Below are positions 22,958-34,400 of a DNA stretch of 64,000 nt, piece by piece; within the stretch, counting starts at the first letter, position 1, and the number at the start of each line of letters is the position of its first letter. The position numbers and the translations under genes are program-made. The notes below the pieces were generated by a model. It worked only from the letters and a program-made list of their open reading frames with translations. It did no database searches and was not told where the DNA came from. This DNA is from Rhodamnia argentea (lineage: Eukaryota; Streptophyta; Magnoliopsida; Myrtales; Myrtaceae). The stretch covers positions 13,977,095 to 14,041,094 of the forward strand of contig NC_063160.1 in NCBI RefSeq assembly GCF_020921035.1. The letters run 5' to 3'.

Positions 22958-23601
22958 TTCCTTTATGGAGAGTTTGAATTGGTGATAGGTTAGATGCAGC
23001 TTCGCAGGGTTTGTGTTGCCTTCTTCTTTGCTGAAATCAAAATTAAGATCCAAGCAAATTGTCATGTACCCCGGTTTTGTCAGTAGGTGACGCATGATTG
23101 GTTTTGTAGCTAACTTTTATTTGCCCATTGCCAGTTCTATCGGTTGTAAGTCGATATAGGAACCGTAGAGAAATTGCTAGATGTGATGGATTTTAGGAAT
23201 AATATAAGAAATTTCTTAATGTTTGTTGAATTCTCTTCTATACGGGATATTGGCATTAATTTATCTTACCAAAATGATTTTCAGGCATTTGATGGTTTTG
23301 ATGGTCTTGAACACAGGCAGAGTCAAGAGAATGTAGTTAGATAAAGTGCTTTCATGATGCCCTGTGGTCTGACTATATTGGTCAAAAAGAAAGAAAGAGC
23401 TATAAGTTAAAGCATTTTCCTCCAGCTGAGGTTTAAGCAAGAAACTTGTTTTGATATCTATGATGGGTGAAAAACATCTGAAGCTTTATGACTTGGCGGA
23501 GTTTTGAATATGTATACATGTTGGTTGGTCGAGGAAGAGGCTTTTGCAATTTTGTGCTCAATTTTGTTTTCTCAGTCCATGTGCCCTAGTTCACGGGCAT
23601 C

Positions 23602-24394
23602 TTAGGGCGTGCATGATAATCATTTCGCTTCAGAAATCAACTTCTGATCAGAAGTTAGATTTTTCTACTTCTACTTAGAAGCATAAGTTGATTTTTCTAC
23701 TTCTACTCCGTAAATTGATTTCTGATCATAGAAATTCGTTTGGTAATAGTTGAAAGCTCTACTTCTAAAACATTATTAACAGAAAATCTTCTATAAAGAA
23801 TTATTATAGACCATCGAAAAATTTCTTTAAAAAATAATTTTTTTATTTTTTAAAAAATAAAAAATATTTATTTTTTATTCCGGTGGCCGGAGATGGCGAC
23901 TCGACGGCGGCGGAGGGCGGTGGTGGTCGGCGATCACAGCCGGCAGCATGCGGTGGGGGGATGTGGGCGACGGTCGGCGATCACGGCCGGCGACGGGGGG
24001 CGAGCAACGGTTACGACAGACGGCGGGCGGTAGGAAGGGGCGGGCGATGGTCGGTGGTTGGCGGTGGTCGCAAGCGGCGATGGGCGGTGGTCGGCGATTG
24101 TAAGCGGCGGAGGTGGGTGTCGATGATCGGCGGTGATGGCGTAATGAAAAGAAAGTGAGGCGAGAAGTACTTTATGAGGTCTCTGTTTTTTTTTTGTCCA
24201 AGAAGCACTTATTGAGTTGAGAAGCTACTTTTTTTAACTTCTCAAATTGGGGAAAAATCAACTTCAGAAGTGAAAAGTAAAAGTTTTTACCAAACGAATT
24301 TATGCTTCATAAGTTATATTACCAAACGGATTTCTACTCCGGAAGCACTTCCGGAGTAGAAATCCACTTTTAGAAGTGTTACCACGCGCCCCTT
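23602..24394. mobile_element. hAT-like MITE with a G-rich core
   Basis: The left end reads TTAGGGCGTGCATGATAA and the right end reads TTACCACGCGCCCCTTA, a loose terminal inverted pair. Long subterminal stretches on both sides repeat phrases such as ACTTCTACTC and AAATCAACTTC in opposite orientation. The middle (about 23881-24140) is a G/C-rich block of CGGCGG- and GGTCGGCGAT-like units, strikingly different from the AT-rich arms. No transposase is present. Termini beginning AGGGCG are common in plant hAT MITEs, from general knowledge. CTTA lies at both ends. ORFs inside the G-rich core are compositional. Confidence 0.65.
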
Positions 24395-24680
24395 AGGGCG
24401 CGCATGACAACATTTATGCTCTAGAAATTAACTTATGGCCAGGGTGCACAAAGCAATACTTCTACTCTAGAAATCAATTTCTGGCCAAAAAAAGTTTATT
24501 TTTCTACTTTTGGAAAGAAGTAAACTTCTTTTTCTTCTTCAAGTGGCTCTAATACTATTTCTAGAGCAAAAAAAAAAAAATCTACAGAAGTAGAAATAAA
24601 AAAGTTACGTAACCAAATGGATTTCTGCTCCAGAAATTATGTTACCAAATGGATTTCTTCTCCAAAAGTGAGCCCCCTTA
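24393..24680. mobile_element. Second, shorter copy of the same MITE
   Basis: It begins TTAGGGCGCGCATGACAAC directly at the end of the previous element. It repeats the same arm phrases (AGAAATTAACTT, TTCTACTCTAGAAATCAA, TTACCAAATGGATTTCT). It ends near AAGTGAGCCCCCTTA, where the terminal ACCACGC part seen in the first copy is missing. It lacks the G-rich core. Confidence 0.55.
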
Positions 24681-27600
24681 ACTTTCACAATCTGAAGATG
24701 AGCAAGCATATGCAGGGAATTGTCTATTTTATAGATGTCTCATCTACTTTTATCATGAACAATATGTCAGCTGGAGAGATATACCGCGCATACATCAGGG
24801 AATCAAGGTTACTCGTGCAAAAGCATGTTGCCAATGTTGGCGTCTGTGTTCATTATTTATCAATGCATGGGAGGATGTGGACTATGGACAGTTGACCGGT
24901 CGATTTTGCTTGTGTTGTATTGGAAATGCTTCAGAAACAGGTGACAGATTAGAGCGTCGGGTATCGATGGGAGCAAAGATTGCAGAGCTGTTTGATCTAG
25001 GTTAGAGAGTTGGGAGTTCCATTTTGATTATTTCCATAGTAATTTGGGTAGCCCCCATGGTTTTGTTCTTGTATATAGAAGTCTCTGGAATGCTCTGCCA
25101 TGACTGAACCGGCACGGGGAAGAAACAAAAATGACAGTGTGGAGCATGATCATCGTTTTCTTCTATTTGTTCTAGCTACAAGAACTGATGTTTCCGTTTT
25201 GCATCCCACAGTTTCATTGGTCAATAAGCAGACATCACTCTCTCAGAACCCAATCTTCACATCTTAGAATGGTTTTTGCTCTTCTTGAGCTTCACTTCCA
25301 TCGCCATCAAGACCACCCAATTGGGTGGCAATGGTTAATGCGGCTTCTACTCCAGAGCTCCTTTTGACAGTGGATGTAAATTTTGGCTCCACTCAGACAC
25401 TCGCCATGAATGGAGCTTCCACTCTCGCTCCCAAACAGACGCCCTCTGCCCCCACCAATGTCATGTAATGCCCCTATTCTGGAAAATGGCCAATGCCTTG
25501 CTCGACTTTGTGGAAGTGTGCGTCTCTGCGCACGAAGTTAAGGCGTGTGATGTGGAATCTTGTGGCTAGCCTTATTTCTCTTTTAAAAAAAAAAATCTAA
25601 GAAAAATAGGACTGCATCTAGTACGTTTCAGTTCTCTAATCATCACATGAATGGAACCTAATCGAGAGCCAGCTCGAATGGATTGTGATTTGAGCTCGAA
25701 CCGATTCCATCCATCTTCCGGAAATTTAAAAGCATGGCGGTAGTTACATTGTTCCAAGAGACTTTCGGTCTATTATTCGACACTCTTGTGATTGATGCTC
25801 CAAACGCCAACATCGTACGGTACGGACAATTGTGGGATGGGGTCTGTCTTGTTCCTTTAATTTGCTCCACTAGCTCTCGCTCTCCCATGGCCCAAGATTT
25901 TCTTCTTGGTTCTTCTGAGCTTGCGAGTCTTTACCTCAGCGAATCAAATCTTGCTTTTTGAGTTGATTGTGTTCAACGCAGCATCTCTAGTCGATCCGAT
26001 TTGTCTGATGCTGATTAGGAGGAGCTGATCTTGGAAGATATGTTGGAGAGGGAGTCTTGATCATGAACTTGATAGATTTGACTATGAGCGAACTGTTTGG
26101 GGGTTCTTGTAATCTTATCATATCAACACAAAGTCTAGTTGCGAGCATGAAACCGAAAGCACCTTGATAAGATAGCTGCTGTTCTTGTACCCTTCAAAGT
26201 TCCCTAAGCTTTTGCCACCGGATTAACACAAGAGTCATGCCAGCCGCTCCACGTGATGCATGGGGAGATTAATCTGAGTCGAGAAATTGAGTACCTAGCT
26301 TTATAATATCGAAATTCCTTTCACTAGGAACATGTTCTTCTCCTCACCACGTACTAGGATGGAATGCTTATTGTTATGGAGACATATTTGGTCTCTTGGG
26401 ATTCAGTCATAAGAAAGTTATCCCCAGTACCAATTACAGTTTGCCACGTCACTTTCGGAAACAAATTACTCGGTTGAATTCATATCTACATACCAAACCA
26501 GAAGTACACTACACGTAAAATGGCTGCTCTTCCTTGTTCCTCCTTTCCAACTGTTGGTTCAAGCAATGAGCTAACTCACAAATTGGGTCTTGGATATGTG
26601 GTTTGTGATGTGGAGTCACAAAACTTGCATCCTAGAGGGTGAAATGTGCCAAGTCCAAGGCGTGTTAAAGAACAACCACAAGGCAATAATCTCTCTGAGA
26701 GATCCTTAATCAAATATTATCAAGCCGCCCAGGGCATTAGTCCTCAGATATTTGGATTGCCATGAACCTAACCACCCACTAACCCAATCTTTATAAGCCT
26801 TCTTTTCATCATTTTCTACTATTGTTTCTGGGTTTTGGTCCTGAGCTTTAGATGCTTCTTTTCAGTGATTAAATGTAATCTATTCGAAAGATTTTTCTTG
26901 ACACTAACTTTTGATCGTTGTCACCTTTTACTTTCCAGTACAAGGACCAACCTGAGTTGCATCATCCGCGCATGACAGATTAAATCCTTAATGAATTCGC
27001 CACCTTTCTGCATGCACTAGATCATAAAGTTGGTGTTTTTCTCAATTAACATGAGATTAGCAAGTTGGCAAGAATTCATGTGGTTGAGGACGAGTGTAGC
27101 TGTTTATTAACACCCCATATGGATCATGTCTGGTGTGACTGGATAAGAACAATAGATATGTCCTCATAGTGGAGTCTTTCCAGTGACATTGGATTGAAGC
27201 AAAAGTAAAAAGGAGGCATTGATTTTTTTTCACTTGCCAATTCCCATCTGTTCCCCTAGTATGATATCTGAGACATGTAACACTGAAGCATGCACTTGAA
27301 AATTCTTTATCTGATAGAGAATGCCTCTGGCTGCTTCTTTTTGGACCTTGATCAGAAAAACTGGTTGAACTTCTGCAGAAGAACGGCCCAGCTAGATCTC
27401 TAACACTTCTCTCTATCATTGCTTGATGGGATTCCCTTGACATCCGGCTTTCCATGCGTAAGGTCCGGCTTACACATAATGAGACATGATTACGTATTTT
27501 CGATATCTGGTGTATGCACGTCTCTTGCCAGTTTAACCGTTTTCGGAAAACGGCCGTTCGACGGTCAAGTCAGCAACGTAAAAATGCAGCTTTGGTTCTT

Positions 27601-28059
27601 TTAACAGAAAAGGAAAAGGTTGCTCAAAATTGGATCTAAATTGTGAATTCTACTGGTTCAGACTGCTTGAAGGCGCCTGCAAGTGCAAGTTCAATTGAAA
27701 TCAGATACAATTTGGTACATTGGTTCTCATTTGGATTCCAAATCAAGATGAAGTTGCAACTTTCCGTTAGTTTTTTTACTGTTCATTATGTGATTTTATC
27801 TGTTTATCATGTCTTTCCCTCTTTCCCCATAGGAAGATGAAAATTTCAGACCAAGATTCTCCCTCAGTCTTGTCCATTGATTTTCCAAAAGGAGACGGGC
27901 TTTTGACTTTTGTCTCCATGAATTGATTCCTGTTCTCAGGAAACAAAAGTTTTGATTGACTCCCTCTTCTGTTGGTGTAATTTTGATACTATCTAATGAT
28001 TAGACAAAGTGAAAACTGTTGGGGCAAAGCATGATGGTTCTGCCCAAGACATTGTACAT
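24681..28059. other. Intergenic region without recognised genes
   Basis: This stretch of 3.4 kb has only short frames on either strand with no family resemblance and no splice-consistent series. I see no RNA gene or clear repeat boundary. Frames at 25734-25961 (+) and 27057-27455 (-) were considered and not accepted. The 644 bases from 22958 to 23601 are the 3' flank of the ERD7-like gene and also hold nothing I can name. Confidence 0.6.
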
Positions 28060-30752
28060 AACAAACGTTATTTGCTAGACATCTATTCATGAAGTTCATA
28101 GGAGATTTTTAGGGGGATACCACGCGAGGAGAAAGTATTCATAGGAGGAGATCTAAATGGACATGTTTGGTCAAAGTAGTAAAGGTTTTGACAGAGTTCA
28201 TGGAGGATTTGCCTATGGGACTAGAAATAAGTTTGGCGAAGACATCTTGAGCGTTGCATTAGCTTATGGTTTGATGTTGGCAAATACCTTGTTTAGGAAA
28301 AGAGAGTCACATCTAATCACTTTTCGCAACGATCAAAATTGTAACCAGATTGATTTCTTTCTTGCTAGAAAGAGGGTAGAGCCTCGTATGTAGATTGCAA
28401 AATCTACCCTGGAGAATGTGTAGCTACGCAACATAAGTTGGTGGTCTTAGAGGTTTGGTATAACAAAATACAGAAAATGCAGAGAAGTGCTCAGAACCCT
28501 AGAATAAAATGGTGGAAGTTAAAAGAGGAAAAACAAACAGATTTCAAGGAAAGAATGCTTCGGGAAAGACCGAGGCAACTAGAGGGCGAAGTAAATATGA
28601 TGTGGAGCGAGATGTCTAACTACATCCAGAGAGTGGGAAGAGGGATGTTAGGGGAAAGTAGAGGGAACGAACATCAAACAAAGGAAACTTGGTGGTGGAA
28701 TGAAGAGGTGCAGGAGGCAATTAAACAGAAGAAGGAGTGTTTCAAATGTTTGCATAAATGTCCTAATGAAGAGAATTTGCAAAAGTTTGGATTGGCGAGA
28801 AAAAATGCCAAGAAAGCTGTGCGAGAGGCTAGAGGCAAGGTTTTCTCCGATATGTACAAAAAACTTGGGAGTAAAGAGGGAGAAAAAGGTATCTATAGGC
28901 TTGCAAAGATAAGGGACAAGAAAAGTAAAGACTTGACACAGATTAGATGCATCAACGATGAAAATCAAAAACTCTTAGTAAGAGATGCAGAAGTTAAGGA
29001 AAGGTGGATGAGTTATTTTAACAAGCTTTTTAATGGAGAGAACGATAGAAGTGAGGTGGATTTGGAGGACACTTCTGATAATTTAAACAGAAGGTTTGTG
29101 CGTAGAATTAGAGCGCATAAAGTTAAGGAGGCATTAAAAAAGATGAAGACTAGTAAAGCCTTGGTACCCGATGGTGCCTCTATTGAAGTGTGGAGATCTT
29201 AGGGGATGTGGCAATAAGTTGGTTTACTAACCTTTTTAACAAGATTATCCGAACTAATAATACGCTTGATGAATGGAGGAAGAGTATGCTTGTACCTATC
29301 TACACGAACAAGGGGAATATCCAGAATTGTTCCAACTATATAGGCATTAAGCTGATGAGCCATACAAAGAAGTTGTAGGAGAGAGTTATTGAGCATCGTT
29401 TAAGAGGACCAAGATTTCTATAAATCAATTTGGATTTATGCCAAGAAGATCTACCATGGAGACTATCTTCTTGATACAACAGTTGATGGAGAGATATCGA
29501 TAAAAGAATAAGGACCTACATATGGTGTTTATTGATCTCGAGAAAGCGTATGATAGGATTCCAAGAAAAGTTCTGTGGTGGGTTCTTGAGAAGAAAAAAG
29601 TACCTTCAAAGTATGTAGATGTAATCAAGGATATGTATGATGGTGTTACTACATGTGTGAAGGCTTGTAATGGCACATCAAGTTATTTTCCAATCACAGC
29701 AGGTTTACACCAAGGTTCCGCTTTGAGCCTTATCTTTTTGCCCTAGTTATGGATGAGCTAATAAAAGATATCCAAGATGAGGTATCATGGTATATGCTAT
29801 TTGCATATGATATTGTGCTTATTGATGAGACTAAGGCTGAGATTGGCGCTAAATTAGAATTACGGAGAAGCACGTTAGAATCTAAAGGATTTACGTTAAG
29901 CCGAAGTAAGACCGAATACATGAAGCGTGAGTTCAACACGGCAAGAGGAGGAGATCAAGAATCCGTGAATATACTCGGACGGGAGGTACGCAAGAAAAAT
30001 GCTTTTAGATATCTGGTATCAATATTGCAAAGGGGGAGATTGATGAGGACGTAAGCCATAGAATCAGAGCAGGTTTGATGAAATGGAGCAGTGCATCAGG
30101 ATTTTTGTGTGATCGCAAAATGCCTCTTAGGCTAAAAGGAAAATTTTATAGAACAGCATTAAGGCCTGCAATGCCATACGGAGCTGAATGTTGGCCAGCA
30201 CTGAAGCAACATGAGCATAAAATGGGAGTAGCATAAATGAGGATGTTAAGATGGATATATGATCATACAAGGATGGATAAGATAAGAAATAAAGATATTC
30301 AACGAAAGTTGGAGTAGTACCGATGGCGGAAAAGATGAGAGTACATAGATTGAGATGGTTTGGAGATATTTTTCGAAGATCCCTAGATGCTCCGGTAAGG
30401 ACAAAAGTTTATTACCGAGAGCACGACATGAAAAAAGGAAGAGGTCGTCCGAAACTTATATGAGGGAAAGTAGTAAAACAAGATTTAATGAAGTGGAAAA
30501 TGGATTGGCATAAGGTTTGTCTTAGGAAGGAGTGGATGAAAGCTATTAGCATTGTGGAAGGGGCAAAATTTCTATGTTCCAAATTGTCTTTTTTAGTCCT
30601 TTTTCCCTATATATATTTTTATTTTTATATAATTATTTCTTTTCTCTCAATTGGTCTTACTTTTATTTTATTTATTTTTAGGTTCATCAACCCCCGACCC
30701 CAACTAGTTTGGGATAAAGGTAATGTTGATGTTGATGTTGATAATATTGATA
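28060..30752 (+). mobile_element. Dead RTE-type LINE (non-LTR retrotransposon)
   Basis: Endonuclease remnants come first (about 28112-28393: GGDLNGHVW, then NTLFRKRESHLITF and QIDFFLARK). A linker follows at 28438-29202. Reverse transcriptase remnants lie at 29190-30054 ([41 protein letters not shown]). The catalytic FADD box reads FAYD, with Asp to Tyr at 29806-29808. A frame shift near 29735 splits the domain between [10 protein letters not shown] and ALVMDEL, and more stops follow in the C-terminal part (30100-30560). The 3' end has CCCCAACTAGTTTGGGATAA followed by a TTGATG-type tail (30719-30750), typical of plant RTE elements and the SINEs that borrow their tails. The 5' part of the endonuclease is missing, so the copy is truncated. 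Confidence 0.9.
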
Positions 30753-31404
30753 TGTTCACGAAGTTCATTGACATTCTCGATCTATTTCGGCAGCTTTTAA
30801 GAAGCAACGTAACGATAAATTCCACATGCCCAGAAAGTGTTCTCGTCCCAAACATTCTGATATCAAAATTTCAAAACCAGAATGAAGAGAAATCTAGACA
30901 CAACCACCTTCCTCTTAGTTGAGTTTGAGTATTCCGAAGAACAACATGGTAAAATCTTTTTAAGCTGTTGGAGCTAAAAGAAACTAGGTACAAGAAGCTT
31001 GGCACTATTGTGTGGTCACCAAGCGGAAGCTGGTAACCTTGCCTTGTCTGTGTCATGGTCATAAACAATGTTACTGATGAAACTTCGGCTACACTAAACC
31101 TCCGATTCGACTCCAGCAGTCGAATTTGCCGAGCACAGTAACGTGCACTGAAAGAAATTTGCACTAAAGAGGTTTGTGGGTGGATGAGGAATATAATATT
31201 ACACCACTCCCTCCACATTTTGAAAAAAAAAAAAAGATTTGATCCACCAAGATGTGCCTTGCCTTCAAAAAGTGGGAAATGACACAAGAAGCAGTATACT
31301 CACAACACCACACGCACACGCACACGCACGCATACACAGAGCAAAAAGCTTTCTCTTTCTCTGGAAATGCACACTTAATAAGACTCAGGAGTGAGCGAGT
31401 CATC
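30753..31404. other. Upstream region of the histidine kinase gene
   Basis: No gene is recognised. It contains a CACACG-type dinucleotide repeat (about 31305-31335) and a short poly(A) run near 31223-31234. The 5' UTR of the kinase gene probably lies in the last 100-150 bases. Confidence 0.55.
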
Positions 31405-34400
31405 ATGGCAGAGAGTTTTGGTGCTGCAACACCAACGACCATATGCTCTGATTGCTCATCCCCGCCCGTCACGCCGATGGGGACGCCTTTAAGGAAGGTG
31501 TTCGAGAGGATTTCAGGCCTTGCCTATCCTTGGAGAAGGGGGATGGCGCTGCAGGGCCGCCGCCGGGTTTTTCATAGAGATGTTCAGCAAGATGAGCTCC
31601 AGTATTCAAGCGCTCATTGCCTGTCATCGTACTACAGCGTCTTCGCGGCTCGCTTGGCCATCATGGTCAGTAAAATTTTCTTACTACAGGGTCTGTTCAA
31701 TGGTGTGATGAATGGTGATCATGTCCTTTGACAAAAAAGTGACTGATTTTCGATGAAATGAGCAGCTGTGTAGTATGATATTAGTCATTGTCCGTGTGAT
31801 GTGTGTTGCCAATAGCAAGTAAATGTAAAATCTGAATGAGCATGGCCATTAGGTTGGTAAAATCAACGAGGATAACAAATAGTTGAAGAATTTGTCCAAT
31901 TCTCAGCTGCCTGAACTCTTTAAGTCCTCCTTGCTGCCTTGATTCTGGATATGCGCCAAGAAAAAAGTTCTTCCAAAGCACATTTTCTGGATTGTGGCAC
32001 CGGTATGCCGAATTCATAAATCGCATGCCGCTTGTATTGTATCGACTAGCTGATCATGCGAACTAATTTAGGCCATACACTCTGGAAAATGATGACTGCA
32101 TTAAGATTTTTGACAGTTTGATGTGAATGATCAGATAGTTCTATTATTTACTTCCGGGGAACTAAAAAATTGTCTGAGATCTCCAAGTGTTTTGCTTTTT
32201 GTGAGCTTGATGTTAAGGATTTAACGGTGAAATCTTAGTTGACAATAGTAATTCCTCTGTTCTCAAACCATTTCTGAGATTCTAGAGGTGCTACTGATAC
32301 GTATTCTTTCTTTTTGTCTTGACCAACAGTGAGTTTTAGTCCTATTAGACAGTCTCATGAATGTGAACAGAAAGAAAATGCAAGTGCTCAGCTATCGATT
32401 ATTGCGGATTGTGGTGTTTTCGCAGGTTATGCTGGCCATTCTAATTGGGTTGCTCACAATACTAACGTGGCATATCACCAGAAGCTATACCACAAAGTCT
32501 CTGAACAGCTTAGCGTATGGACTGCGTCATGAGCTCTTACAGCGTCCCCTATTACGGATGTGGAACATCCTGAATTCCACCGTCGAGATCACAACCGCTC
32601 AGGTTAAGCTCTCGGAATATGTGATCCGGCGGTACAACAAACCTGCCACTCAGGCTGAACAAGTCCAGGTTTGTCTTTGACAACCTTTGGTTGTTATCAG
32701 AAGCCATCCAACAAACTTCTGGTTTTCTTAGGCATATAATACCCTTGTCAGTAACTAGTCCATTTCTTTGGCAGCTGTATGAGGCAATGAGAGATGTCAC
32801 GTGGGCGCTGTTTGTGAGCCGTAAAGCGCTCAACGCAATAACAATCAATTACCGGAACGGCTTTGTCCAGGCTTTCCATAGAGATCACAGGAGCAACAAC
32901 ACGTTCTACATATACTCCGATCTGATGAACTATTCAATCAGCAGCAGCGGGTCTTCCAGCCTCGATACGCTTCCGTCACTCCAGGGATGGAACGACCAAA
33001 TGATCCACGGCAACATGTCAGCAACTTGGTACCGTGTACCTCTCGACCCCATCACAGGCGAGAAGATAGGCAAAGCAAGGACAATACTGCCTGATGATCT
33101 CATCAACATTGCTGGGCTTTCTCAAGTCCCTGATGGGGTAGCATCTTGGCACGTGGCCGTGAGCAAATACTCAGACTCGCCGCTGCTTTCGGCAGCATTG
33201 CCCGTGTGGGATCCTTCCAATGAGAGTATAGTGGCAGTCGTGGGCGTGACCACAGCGCTTTATAGCGTCGGCCAGCTAATGAAGGAGCTTGTTGAGTTTC
33301 ATAGTGGGCACATTTATTTGACATCTCAAGAAGGTTACTTGCTTGCCACCTCTAGCAACACTCCTCTCTTGATCAATTCGACGAACGGGCCAAAGCTTAT
33401 GATGGCCATCCATTCTCAGGATCAAGTCATACAGTTGGGAGCCGAGTGGCTGCAGAGGACCTACGGAAACAATTTTCCTGCAGGTCATGAAGTTCATGTA
33501 GAGAATGCCAAACTCGACCGACAGCACTATTACATTGATTCCTTCTTTCTGAATTTGAAAAGACTCCCTATGGTAAGCTTAAAGATAAATGTACGTGCAT
33601 AATACACTGTACACTTGACAAATATAAGGTCATTGGTGACCAAATTGATGGGAATTTCTCCATATTGTGCTCTCCTTTCCCACAAAATTTGTCCAAATGC
33701 ACACCTATCACTTTAAGCATTTCACTAGAGAATGAACTGAGCAACAATTTTTGCAGGTGGGAGTGATCATCATACCGAGAAAATATATACTTGGGAAGGT
33801 GGATGAAAGAGCCTTCAAAACATTGGTCATACTCATATCTGCTTCGCTATGTACCTTGGTGATCGGATGCCTGTGCATTTTTATACTGACAAATGGAGTA
33901 TCAAAGGAAATGAAACTGAGAGCAGAACTGATAAGCCACCTTGATGCAAGGAGGCGAGCCGAGGCATCAAGCAACTACAAAAGTCAATTTCTAGCAAATA
34001 TGAGGTGACCCTCCATCTTAATCTTCAGAAAGTTTTTCTTTCATCAATTTGGGCATCAATGGTGATGGGAAAAGGGAGAATATATGAAACTTAAAAGACA
34101 CTTGGCTGTTTCATTATTTGGATAAAAGCGGGCGCTGTGGAAATGGATTTCTTAACTTCTATTGACTGCTGGCAATAATAGGAATGATATCTAGGACTAT
34201 TAAGGTCATGAGCACATACTTAAGTCTACCTTCTGATACATATATATCTTTTGTTACAGCCACGAATTGCGGACGCCTATGGCTGCAGTAATCGGATTGC
34301 TGGACATTCTTGTTTGTGATGATTGCCTAACAAATGAACAATACTCAACGGTCACCCAAATTCGAAAATGCTCAACCGCTCTGCTTAGGCTGCTGAACAA

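Noticed and set aside
23883-24158. A Gly/Arg-rich 91-residue plus-strand frame
   Set aside because: It lies in the G-rich core of a MITE. Its composition follows the base skew and nothing conserved is present.
25305-25570. Possible exon of an unidentified gene in the intergenic region
   Set aside because: Short open stretches exist, but no GT/AG chain joins them and no known family is recognisable.
27057-27455. A 132-residue minus-strand frame
   Set aside because: No recognisable domain, no neighbouring exons and no conserved motif.
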